NCBI GenBank assembly: GCA_021432635.1
Contig: MU270016.1
Coordinates: 590,324-654,323 of the forward strand
Length of the DNA stretch: 64,000 bases
Origin: Thozetella sp. PMI_491
Lineage: Eukaryota > Ascomycota > Sordariomycetes > Chaetosphaeriales > Chaetosphaeriaceae
Direction of reading: 5' to 3'
Shown: piece after piece, positions 55,783-64,000 of the stretch
Numbering within the stretch: the first letter of the stretch is position 1
Layout: every line of letters starts with the position of its first letter
Notes under the pieces: model-generated
Told to the model about the DNA's origin: nothing
The model's input: only the letters and a program-made list of their open reading frames with translations
Database searches by the model: none
Translations under genes and position numbers: made by a program

Positions 55783-56541
55783 ATGCTCACATACCAACCT
55801 TGCCAACCTTTAGGGAGAAGAAAAATGCTTCAGGCTCTCGATAATGCCGGCACCATAGCTTCCAGCGCTGAGCCTAAACACTCAAGTCAAAGTGGCAGTG
55901 ATCGCTCTCACACAGCGCAGCAGATTCAAGGCGCAGTTATCGCAACGCTTAGGTGTAGCATACAGCCAACCCCCGAGAGCCCCTGTCTTCCTCTATCCCT
56001 TGACCATTTGATACCGTTAGTTCAGTACAACGTCGCTCGTGCCCTGTACACCAACATATGCATCCTCTCGATGCAGGATCTCTTCGAACAGGACTGTGGG
56101 CACCTTTTCTTGGACCTTCCAGCGTTTCCATCTGCGTCTAGCGGCCGCCTTCCTGAAAGCCTCTCCCCCACTCCCATTCAGTGCACAGTACCCCACAATC
56201 CGTGGTTGAACATTTGCCCTGACAGACAGCTGCGCGACAACTTGATCATTGCCTCGGCGGCTGGGATCATCGACATCAACGAGATGGAACTAGACATCAC
56301 CGGGTTTGTGTGTGCTGGCATCCTAGGGGAGGTGGACGGGGCGGGGTCGGCGGTGGCGGGAGTAATTGTATGGAAGGATCCTTGGCGGGTCGAGGGGTGG
56401 GAACTGACGGAATCTTTTGTGCATAAGTGGGCTGTCGTCCTGCAAGGGTGCTCTGATTTGATGAGGGCAACTAATTACTGGAGGCAGCTCAGAGGAGAGG
56501 ACCCACTGCTGGTGAAGCCGCTGAGCTCTTCTCTAGTATAA
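55783..56541 (+). CDS. DUF3425 (bZIP-associated) protein without visible bZIP
   Basis: 252 residues, single exon. The domain signature is HNPWLNICPDRQLRDNLI, IDINEMELDITG, VIVWKDPWRVEGWELTESFV, KWAVVLQGCSDLMRATNYWRQLRGE, as in DUF3425. That domain usually follows a basic leucine zipper in fungal regulators. Here the first 60 residues lack the basic region and leucine heptads, so the zipper is lost, lies in an unseen exon, or never existed. It could be a dominant-negative-like partner; this is inference. Confidence 0.78.
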   Translation: MLTYQPCQPLGRRKMLQALDNAGTIASSAEPKHSSQSGSDRSHTAQQIQGAVIATLRCSIQPTPESPCLPLSLDHLIPLVQYNVARALYTNICILSMQDLFEQDCGHLFLDLPAFPSASSGRLPESLSPTPIQCTVPHNPWLNICPDRQLRDNLIIASAAGIIDINEMELDITGFVCAGILGEVDGAGSAVAGVIVWKDPWRVEGWELTESFVHKWAVVLQGCSDLMRATNYWRQLRGEDPLLVKPLSSSLV

Positions 56542-56613
56542 TCGACGTCAACCTCTGCCGGTGCGTGGCAACATTGACCGACCCAGCCAGCACGACAGAG
56601 AATTGCAAGAAGT

Positions 56614-57165
56614 CTAGGTGTAGGAAGCCCGGAGATTAGCTGCAGGCCATATCTCACTCACTATCCTCATGATAATTTTGGTCTTCTCATCTTGCGAGTT
56701 GCTGAATTCGCGTCCGACGGTGTAATAGAGCTGAACCAAGGCACCTGTCTCCTTCTTGTCGTCGGATTTCTTCTGACTGAGGATATTGAACATGGTATTC
56801 TTGCCCTCAGCTGTTCGAGTCATAGCTAGGGCCTTGTATATCTGGTCATCTATCATGGGGCCGGCTAGTTCCTTATAGGGTCGGAGGCAGTGCAGCACTA
56901 TATGCGCCAGGCTGGCGGCATATGCCGTGGAGAAGGAACTAGCTTTAGCTATCTCCCTGTTAGCAGCTCTACTGTCTCGCCCGGCAGGACGAAGTTCGGC
57001 TTCTCGTAAATCATCTCGGGCGAAGTCTTGCCGTAAAGCGTAGCAGAGCCGATCCGAATAAAGTCGTCTAATCCTACGGGGACCACTTGGTGCGATTCGA
57101 GACAGGAGCTCTCGTCGAGGAGCAAGCTGGATAGTAGCACCTTCTTGAAGACTATCGTTTTCCAT
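56614..57165 (-). pseudogene. C-terminal remnant of subtilisin-like (S8) protease
   Basis: One frame (56949-57140) reads VGLDDFIRIGSATLYGKTSP then FVLPGETVELLTG and a stop. The next frame continues EIAKASSFSTAYAASLAHIVLHCLRP and a helical tail ending RASYT. This order matches the end of fungal S8 domains, where a serine motif (SSxATAxA) precedes a C-terminal helix. A single missing base at about 56949 splits the frame. No triad Asp or His region was found upstream on this strand. The family call rests on this short part only. Confidence 0.5.
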
Positions 57166-57862
57166 ACGGTTGACTTTGGAGTCGATTAAAATATAGGGGA
57201 ATACCTCTTCGTACTAGATGGTGAAGCCGTTTGCACGACTCGCCCCCCCTAGCACCCCATTATGCTTGGCGATCAAGACCTGCTGACTAGGAAAATACAG
57301 TCCGCACCGCAGATACCTTTATCTACCGCCAGGTATATCTATGCATCTGTCGCCCACAAGGAGCCGGCACAGTCCACGTGAACTTTGGAACTGCCCCTCT
57401 TCTCTCGACTGGAACTGCCAAGTTATACGGCGAGGAAATCCCACCATCGCCCACAGCGAAGAGACAGCTGAAATGGAAGGTTCTGAATTTGGTAACAGAA
57501 CCTCTCGTGTTTTTGGTTTGGTATCAGAGTCTCCACTCAGGCGCGGTGTCGCACCAGCTTTCGGAGGTACTTTTGTGACATCATGCTCGGAATAGGAAGG
57601 TGTGGATCGTTCTGCCTACCCGTATGCCGTTGTCCAATTTAATGATGCATCAATCTCGTATACAAATGATACTAACTGTCTGGGGCGTTGGGGGCGGCGC
57701 AGTGCACCTAGTGACCGCTGGTGCTATCCATATATAAACTATTCTTGAATGGTTTTTAGCATTCAACATGGCACTACAACATCTCCCCTAAAACTCCATA
57801 CACTCGCTGGAGTTTCGATTTGGTATAACCTAGGGGTTCCGCGTTCCTTGTCTGGAGTCCAA
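57166..57862. other. intergenic
   Basis: No gene seen between the protease remnant and the small secreted protein. Confidence 0.45.
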
Positions 57863-58419
57863 ATGAAGTACTCTAGCTCTCCTTCAGCACTCTTCCTCCT
57901 GCCCGCTCTTGCTTGGGCTGCTAGCACCCCTTCCTTTCACCTCGTTGGCTGCACCACACTTGGAACAATCAACCCAGCCTACGGCACTGTGGTTTTGGTA
58001 ATTTGCACTATACCCTGACCTATTCACTTTACCCTACGTCGCTGATTACATATCTACAGTACTGTGCCGACGATGCAAATTGCGATCAATCACCAGCCGG
58101 CGAGAATGTTTGCCTGCTGCCTGGGAGAGAGGTCTTGACACCATTCGAGGGCGATGGCAGCTGCACATTTTCGACAGGGGTGACTTTTAATTGGCACGTA
58201 GATTCTGGTGCTTTAGAATATACCAATTACACTCTCGCTGGGTGAGTGGCTCTTCATCTCCTCGAACTGACAAGTTACTTATTGAGTTACAGGTCAGGAA
58301 GTAATGGAACAGAGAGCTTTTTAGGCTACAAGGATGATTTTCATCTCATGTATGAGACGCTCGTCTACCCACTGGGCTGGTTCGACTGCTTGAGCTATTT
58401 TTACTTCCTACCACAGTAG
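57863..58419 (+). CDS. small secreted protein, unassigned
   Basis: Three exons, 57863-57997, 58060-58241 and 58293-58419, with introns of 62 and 51 bp, join to 147 residues. Signal peptide MKYSSSPSALFLLPALAWAA. The mature part has TPSFHLVGCTTLG, YCADDANCDQSPAGENVCLL, GDGSCTFSTGVTFNWHVDSG and ends with an aromatic-rich WFDCLSYFYFLPQ. At least six cysteines suggest a disulfide-stabilised extracellular protein. I know no family for it. The clean introns and signal peptide argue for a real gene. Confidence 0.7.
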
Positions 58420-58916
58420 GTTAGAGTAATTATCTCGAAGGTTTTTGGGGCGCATTCGGACTGTTCGCAGTCTTTGCTGCTTGAATAGCGGTTTGCTTCG
58501 GTTTAATGCAGCCAAGTCCGTTTGAAGCATATCGCACCAAGGGCGCAGCATTATCCGTCGGTTAACTTGGGTAGCATAGCGGGATGTAGGGATCGATTTT
58601 AGTGTCGGCTTACGGCTGAGTGAAAGCCCTTTGGCTGCTTAGGCCGCTTAGTCACCAGGATTATCATAAAAATCCGCACCTAAATGTTTGGTAATTGGAG
58701 CTCGCTTACCAATTTCCGACTCCGTGCAAATGGTAAACGTTATATTGAGCGTTGCGCCTCCTGTACTTGTTTGCGTGAGATACGCCAAACAACCCCAACA
58801 AAATCAACTCGGAAACCAGCGCGGTGTTGCTCCCCATTATCTGACAGGAAATTTGTTCCTTGCTCACGTTGAACAAACAAAAAAAAAATCCACAACTCGG
58901 CTTTGCTTATCCAACA
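58420..58916. other. intergenic, promoter of cupin gene
   Basis: No coding signal was seen. An A-rich run (58880-58889) lies just before the cupin start. Confidence 0.45.
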
Positions 58917-59273
58917 ATGGCTAGCGCACAAGCCACGGCGCCCGGAAGCATTAAGCGCACTATCCTCCAGACCGTACCCATCCCAGAGCTTCCGGGATGG
59001 GAGTCTCGCCTTGTGCTTCTTGAATACCCCCCTGGAGTTGCTGCACCGGTGCACACCCACCCAGTAGCAGCAACTGGATACGTGCTGGAAGGCAAAGTCG
59101 CTTCCCAGTGGGAAGGGGGCGAGCTTGAGAATTATGAAGCCGGAGACAGCTTTATTGACCACGGCACACAGATACACGTACGAAGCGACAATATCTCAGC
59201 CAGTTCGCCTCTAAGGATGCTTCTTTCATATGTGATCCAGACTGGGCAACCAAATGTGAATCTTGTAGAGTGA
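58917..59273 (+). CDS. single-domain cupin (Cupin_2)
   Basis: 118 residues, single exon, starting MASAQATAPG. The first cupin motif is PVHTHPVAATGYVLEGKVASQ and the second follows as ENYEAGDSFIDHGTQIHV. The His residues for a metal are present. Stand-alone cupins act as isomerases, cyclases or dioxygenase-like enzymes in secondary pathways; the substrate is not known. It ends 375 bp before the convergent NmrA gene. Confidence 0.88.
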   Translation: MASAQATAPGSIKRTILQTVPIPELPGWESRLVLLEYPPGVAAPVHTHPVAATGYVLEGKVASQWEGGELENYEAGDSFIDHGTQIHVRSDNISASSPLRMLLSYVIQTGQPNVNLVE

Positions 59274-59647
59274 GTTGCATAGGATGCTGGGACATCGGCT
59301 AGATAATGTACCCTCCAGAATATATATACTTCTCACCCCTTGGCCCTTGATCATATTGATTATAACAAACAGTTCTAAGCGTGAAAGGTTGTTTCCAAGT
59401 TATTCAGCTAAGAGGGCGACCGGACACGCACAAATTGGCCCTTCGGATAGGTATGACATTGATGAATTAACACACACAGTTAGTTCATATATAATTTGGC
59501 TTCTGTTGATTACGCTTGACATCACCCCTGGTCATTATAAGATATCCACTGAGTGGTAAATAGCAAGCTTGAGGCGATCTGTGCTGGTTTCTTCATGAAT
59601 ACAGAATCTATCTATCATAGTTCTCATTGCTTTCTGAAGAAATACGT
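59274..59647. other. short intergenic
   Basis: AT-rich, between convergent cupin and NmrA-like genes. No gene seen. Confidence 0.5.
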
Positions 59648-60583
59648 TCAGGAGAGCTGCAGTGGATTGGTCGCCAGGAACTCGTCTAGGGTGGTGAGGC
59701 GGCCACGGGCGCGTTCCGCAGCCCAGCGAACCAGTTTCTCCGAACCTGGGCCGTAGTAGCCGAGCTCTTCGTTACATCGCATTCCATCCGACCAAAGCTC
59801 CGGTGCGAAGGGCATGGCCTTCTCGAACTCGTCGTATGTGATCTGCTTAAACACAATTGTCTTTCCGGAACTCTTGGCCAGAGCCGAAACTATCTCCTCG
59901 AGGGTGTAATGGGCCTGGGCGGCACAGAATGTCGTGCCTTCGTACTTGTCAGGCTCGGCAAGGATGGCACCCACAAACTTTCCTACGTCCTTGGTCGCAG
60001 CTAGATAGGGAAACTGAGTCTTGGAGGATATAGGACGGGACAGGACCCAGGTCCCGTCCGGCGCTGGCTGGGGGCCTAGGAAGGGCTGGCTGCGGAAATT
60101 CTCCATGAAGAACCCGAATGAGCAAAACGCGCTCTTGACGGGAAGACTTCGAATGTAATTCTCGGCCAGGGCCTTGGCGTCAAATGGGGTGATATGGGTG
60201 TACCTGCCACCAGAGAATTCGGCGACGGCAGGCAGGGTACTGAAGATGATGTATTCGACCCCTTGCTCCACGGCAATGTCAGCCATCGTCTTGGCGTGAT
60301 TGCACTCGGCCTGCACAGCATCAGGCCCCCAAACAGGTATCGTCATGATGAATACGGTGTGCGCGCCGGCCAAGGCTGTCTTAAGGGAGTCAGGGTTCGC
60401 CATGTCTCCCGAGACCACTTCCACGTTCTTTTGCTTGAGCTGATTGGCTTTTTCCGAGCTGGTATCTCGAACAATGGCGCGGAGGCTGTATTTTTGAGAG
60501 AGTTCCGGGTCACTCAACACATTGTTGATCACAGAGCTCCCCTGGATGCCCGTAGCACCAAAGACGGCGAGGACCTTGGACAT
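59648..60583 (-). CDS. NmrA-like NAD(P)-binding protein
   Basis: 311 residues, single exon. Rossmann start with VLAVFGATGIQGSSVIN, then VVSGDMANPDSL, HTVFIMTIPVWG, YIIFSTLPAVAEFSGGRY and FFMENFRSQPF. The GxxGxxG nucleotide loop is GATGIQG. The atypical-SDR NmrA family includes redox sensors that bind regulators and some isoflavone-reductase-like enzymes. The active-site Tyr-x3-Lys is not clear, which favours a regulatory role. Confidence 0.92.
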   Translation of the reverse strand: MSKVLAVFGATGIQGSSVINNVLSDPELSQKYSLRAIVRDTSSEKANQLKQKNVEVVSGDMANPDSLKTALAGAHTVFIMTIPVWGPDAVQAECNHAKTMADIAVEQGVEYIIFSTLPAVAEFSGGRYTHITPFDAKALAENYIRSLPVKSAFCSFGFFMENFRSQPFLGPQPAPDGTWVLSRPISSKTQFPYLAATKDVGKFVGAILAEPDKYEGTTFCAAQAHYTLEEIVSALAKSSGKTIVFKQITYDEFEKAMPFAPELWSDGMRCNEELGYYGPGSEKLVRWAAERARGRLTTLDEFLATNPLQLS

Positions 60584-61194
60584 ATTTGGAGAAAGGATTT
60601 CGGTGAGACCTGGGGATGGTATAAGCTGCTGTCTCTCTGAGTGATTCCTTGGGGTTCAGTGCTGTCACCGAGTCGAATGGGCAGTCTGTGCATCTTATAG
60701 TCCTTTGTCACGGCTACCTTGTGCTTGTGTCTATACAAGGCCATCCACCGCCGAGATGACTTACGGCGGTATTCGGAGTTCCAAATCGGGGAGTCGAACG
60801 CTCCATAATGCGCTAGACCAGAGATAGTAGAGCTCCACCAGGTGATTCATCTGGCCAATGGAAGCTCCCGTTGGGCCTATTAATAATAAGCCTACAACCA
60901 GACCTGGAACTAGCTAGCCTAATTAGTACAAGACAAGTGCATTTGTAATGGGTTTCTGGGGCAAGTCGTGGTCTTCGACCGCCGCCATTTTCGGCCGAGT
61001 GCTACACCTTCAACCGCCTTCTTTCTCGGTCAATTTGTCCGCCGAACCAAAGCCCAGATCACGCATCCCAGATTACCTCTGTGCCTTAGGTTTCGTTTGT
61101 CTCAGTCGTATTATCGGCACATCAGACACCGCCGCTTCGACCGGACATAGTCTCTGCCCTTGATTCGGGCGACGACCACCCACAACCTCCCAAA
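60584..61194. other. divergent promoter between NmrA and zinc-cluster regulator
   Basis: 611 bp between two divergent starts, so shared control is possible. A short ORF at 60948-61163 could be a leader ORF; there is no evidence that it is translated. Confidence 0.4.
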
Positions 61195-63567
61195 ATGGAA
61201 GCTACTATCGACGAACCACAAACTAAGCGCCGAAAGGTCCGTAAAGGGACACGTAGCTGCTGGGAATGCAAAGGAAGAAAAGTGCGATGCACCTACATGA
61301 CACCCGAACAAACAGTATGTGATGGTTGCTTTCGCCGCGCCACGAAATGCATTAGCCAAGAGTTGCCCGAGCACCCATTGGCGCCGGTCGATAGGAGACG
61401 GCAGATAGGAAGCCGCATGGTCCGCGTCGAAGCGCTGATCGAAAGTCTGGTGAAGAGGGCTGGAGAAGAGTCGCCGGATCCCGGTATTTCCAATCCACAT
61501 CACGGCGGGGCTGCTACTATCGACCCTGAAAAGGTCGGAGGCCCTACACCTCTGTCGATTGGGACAGCACATACGCCTAAGACGGTGCGTCCAAGACTTA
61601 TTGGAGCGGAGGGTTCTCATCACTTGCCAAGCCCCGCTATAAGCTCTGCTCCTAGTCATGGACAGAAAGTTCTCACGCCGGCGAGTCCCACCCTCATATC
61701 TAGCAGCATCATTGCAAGTGACCAGCTTGAGACCACCGAGCTGGCTACGCTTGCAAGGATTTCACAGCATCTGCTCGATACTTTTCCATCTCAGGAGTTT
61801 GTAAACAGGATCATCGAAATGGCCGGGCCTGTAGCATCTTTCTTCCACCAGTTGGTGCGCAAACCGTACAAGGACATCCATATCGGCGAGAAGGAGAGAC
61901 GGGAGCAACTGGCGGAGCTGACCATTCGGCACACCTCGCAAACGCACCCAGTCATTATCGCCCGGCAGATGTTATTGCTTGCAATCACGTTTCGATACCT
62001 TCACCCTGACATTCATCGAGAGCTAGAGGCTTCCTCTGAGCCACCGGCAACCATTATGAAGAGGCTTGGAGATGCAGCCTTCGATTTCATCACTACCAAC
62101 GATAGCATGATGAGCACGATAGACGGCCTGGAATGTCTATTACTCTCATCTACATATCAGGCAGACAGTGGGAACCTGCGCTCCGGCTGGTCTATCATTC
62201 GCCGCACCATGGTCGCTGCTCAGCTCATGTGTCTTCATCGTCAAAAACGGCCTCCACTAAAGACCTTGAGGCCCGGGAACAAGTGGGACCCTCAATTCCT
62301 TTGGTATCGCATCGTGTACTATGATCGTTTCTTTAGCCTCATCCTCGGTCTGCCGCAGGGATCATCCGACAGCTCGATGGGGACGGCATCTCCCTTCGAA
62401 CAAGACACCCCCATGGGCCAGTTGGAGCGGCGACACTGCGTCCTGGCAGGTCGAATCCTCCAGCGGAATGATAGGGACCCGAGTTGCGATGACCTGGTCG
62501 ATACCCAGGCCATAGACATGGAGTTGCGGAAGCTCTCGGAGTCTATGCCGAGCAAGTGGTGGTTGGTGCCAGACTTGGCATCGATCAAGGACGATGTCCA
62601 ACTCTTTTGGGAAACGGCCAAGCTCACAAACCAGGTGTTTCACTACATCTTGCTGAGCCATTTACACCTTCCTTTTCTGTTACGCTCGTCCTCTGGGCCG
62701 GACCAGCATCAATACGAATATGGGCGCTTGGCCTGCGTAAATGCCAGTCGTGACCTTCTTAATCGATACAGAGTCTTCCGCACTTTCAGCCGCGTATCAT
62801 ACTGCTGTCATAGCATGGACTTTTTCGCCATCACTGCTTCCATGACCCTGATTCTCGCCCACTTCGACGGGCATCGCTCCAAGAGAATCTCGGATAACGC
62901 GCTCATCCATCAGCGGACGTCGGACCGCGCCATCATGGAGGAGATTCTGGACAATATGGAGCAAGTGGGGACTCTGAACAAAACAAAGACTGTAAGCGAG
63001 AGGGGCGCCGGCGTCCTCCGTCAGCTCCTTGCCATCGAAGCTGATGCGGCCGCGGGTTCAATTTATCGTTTGGACAGTGGCGATGACCGTCCACATGATA
63101 CTCGGGGCCTACGCTTGAGCATTCCATATTTTGGCGTTATCGCCATTACGCGGGAAGACCAGGGCTCGCGAGATGCCAACAGGCCTATCCATCGCGAGAC
63201 AACCACCAATCTTGATGCCTCATATAAAAGCCGACGAAATGTAGATTTGCAAAATGACATTCCAGCAGGGTCGGCATCTGAGGTGTCACCACCTCGAGGT
63301 CCGGGCTATGGAGCAGATGGGGCTATAGCTGCTGAGCAATCCAACGCTATACTCCCCGAAATGGTAGCATCAGACGACGCGAACTTTATTTATTCCTTCA
63401 AGGAACCCGTCGGAGACTTCACCCAGGCACAACCTTTTGACCATGGCTTGATAGATTCAGACGAGACCTGGGAATTGCAAGGAGTTGACATGTCATTATT
63501 TGACTCTCTGATGAAAGAAGCTGATGGGCAGGTTTGGAGCGAGGGCGACTTTTGGTGGCTGCAATAG
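61195..63567 (+). CDS. Zn(II)2Cys6 transcription factor
   Basis: 790 residues, one long exon. The DNA-binding cluster near residue 22 reads C-WE-C-KGRKVR-C-TYMTPEQTV-C-DG-C-FRRATK-C, with a long third spacing. A Fungal_trans domain follows (about 180-560), with LECLLLSSTYQADSGN, WSIIRRTMVAAQLMCLHRQ, KWDPQFLWYRIVYYDRFFSLILGLPQG. The C-terminus is acidic/aromatic (DETWELQGVDMSLFDSLMKEA), likely an activation segment. It is a candidate local regulator of the surrounding small metabolic genes; this is inference. Confidence 0.93.
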   Translation: MEATIDEPQTKRRKVRKGTRSCWECKGRKVRCTYMTPEQTVCDGCFRRATKCISQELPEHPLAPVDRRRQIGSRMVRVEALIESLVKRAGEESPDPGISNPHHGGAATIDPEKVGGPTPLSIGTAHTPKTVRPRLIGAEGSHHLPSPAISSAPSHGQKVLTPASPTLISSSIIASDQLETTELATLARISQHLLDTFPSQEFVNRIIEMAGPVASFFHQLVRKPYKDIHIGEKERREQLAELTIRHTSQTHPVIIARQMLLLAITFRYLHPDIHRELEASSEPPATIMKRLGDAAFDFITTNDSMMSTIDGLECLLLSSTYQADSGNLRSGWSIIRRTMVAAQLMCLHRQKRPPLKTLRPGNKWDPQFLWYRIVYYDRFFSLILGLPQGSSDSSMGTASPFEQDTPMGQLERRHCVLAGRILQRNDRDPSCDDLVDTQAIDMELRKLSESMPSKWWLVPDLASIKDDVQLFWETAKLTNQVFHYILLSHLHLPFLLRSSSGPDQHQYEYGRLACVNASRDLLNRYRVFRTFSRVSYCCHSMDFFAITASMTLILAHFDGHRSKRISDNALIHQRTSDRAIMEEILDNMEQVGTLNKTKTVSERGAGVLRQLLAIEADAAAGSIYRLDSGDDRPHDTRGLRLSIPYFGVIAITREDQGSRDANRPIHRETTTNLDASYKSRRNVDLQNDIPAGSASEVSPPRGPGYGADGAIAAEQSNAILPEMVASDDANFIYSFKEPVGDFTQAQPFDHGLIDSDETWELQGVDMSLFDSLMKEADGQVWSEGDFWWLQ

Positions 63568-63661
63568 AGTTATAGTATATGGGAGTCATTTCCTATATTA
63601 TAAAGGAACCATGTTTTCCCAAAGGATATAAGAGAATACCCTAGTGACCCAAACCCTCTCC

Positions 63662-64000
63662 CTAAGACTCGCTATTTAGCCAATCCAAACATAGTTTGAC
63701 CAGCTCCTCTCCCGAACCCGGGAGGTCGACACCGGGAAGAGACTGGTTGATCTCGAACCCGCTCTGGGATAGTAGCCATGTGAGGCATTGGTAACTCGAC
63801 CTTGCCTCTGCGTCTATGACCAGCGCATTCTGCATCCCCTCTGGCTTGACCGCTTGAATCATGTCTCTGTCATAGATTGCTTCAAGGCTCAACAACTTCC
63901 AGTGACCTTCTACGCGTTTCAGTCGTGAGATAAAGCGAGTGTAGGAGGTGCAGTCGTATTCCACGCCATTATGTTCGAAACGCACTATGATTGATCCTGT
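63662..64000 (-). CDS. SnoaL-like (NTF2-fold) protein, partial
   Basis: The minus-strand frame is open from the window end to a stop at 63662. It reads TGSIIVRFEHNGVEYDCTSYTRFISRLKR, VEGHWKLLSLEAIYDRD and ends CLDWLNSES. The pattern of strand-pairs and WKLLSLEAIYDRD fits SnoaL_4-type domains, used by small enzymes or binding proteins. The 5' part lies beyond the window. Confidence 0.75.
   Translation of the reverse strand, partial: TGSIIVRFEHNGVEYDCTSYTRFISRLKRVEGHWKLLSLEAIYDRDMIQAVKPEGMQNALVIDAEARSSYQCLTWLLSQSGFEINQSLPGVDLPGSGEELVKLCLDWLNSES

Noticed and set aside
60740-60830. tRNA-like B-box (GGAGTCGAACG) on the minus strand
   Set aside because: The T-arm is only partly paired and no matching acceptor stem or anticodon arm is found.

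Overview
The window is nuclear DNA of a filamentous ascomycete, most likely from the Eurotiomycetes (Aspergillus/Penicillium type). The evidence is short GT-AG introns of 50-120 bp with CTAAC/CTGAC-like branch sites, many Zn(II)2Cys6 regulators, PTH11/CFEM-type receptors, secreted carbohydrate-active enzymes, and a transposon carrying the C-to-T mutation pattern of RIP. There is no ribosomal RNA, CRISPR array or bacterial operon structure, and I found no convincing tRNA. Most genes had to be assembled from several ORFs. Where I give exon coordinates, I joined the exons by reading frame and splice sites, and the joined length is a multiple of three unless stated.

Left part (1-13 kb): a RIP-mutated pogo/Fot1 transposon (1-2180) with 5'-truncated left and complete right inverted repeats. 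After it come a membrane-anchored aspartic-protease homologue that lacks both catalytic aspartates, a six-exon rhodopsin-type membrane protein, a decayed M20 peptidase, a Q/Y/P-repeat protein, and a Zn2Cys6 regulator.

Middle part (13-30 kb): a small multi-TM protein with an expanded SDGAAN repeat, a divergent secreted protein with two DTG motifs (possible new aspartyl protease family), a Zn2Cys6 regulator with an unresolved 5' end, a 7-TM protein, an alpha/beta hydrolase, a four-exon BAHD-like acyltransferase, and a 1232-residue kinase-like protein fused to 20 ankyrin repeats.

Carbohydrate part (30-52 kb): a CE15 glucuronoyl esterase, a Zn2Cys6 regulator, a monocarboxylate-type MFS transporter, a small secreted Cys-rich protein, a CFEM GPCR-like receptor, a bicovalent-FAD berberine-bridge-type oxidase, a GH78 alpha-L-rhamnosidase, and a regulator with a broken zinc cluster. 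Enzymes, transporter and regulators together suggest plant cell-wall (glucuronoxylan/rhamnogalacturonan) use, but co-regulation is inferred.

Right part (52-64 kb): a multi-TM protein, gene remnants, a DUF3425 protein without a visible bZIP, a frameshifted subtilase tail, a small secreted protein, then cupin, NmrA-like, Zn2Cys6 and SnoaL-like genes that resemble a small redox/secondary-metabolism neighbourhood cut by the window end.

No single locus is clearly a new system. The best candidates are the two unusual aspartyl-protease-like genes, the kinase-ankyrin fusion, and three GC-AG introns in one window.
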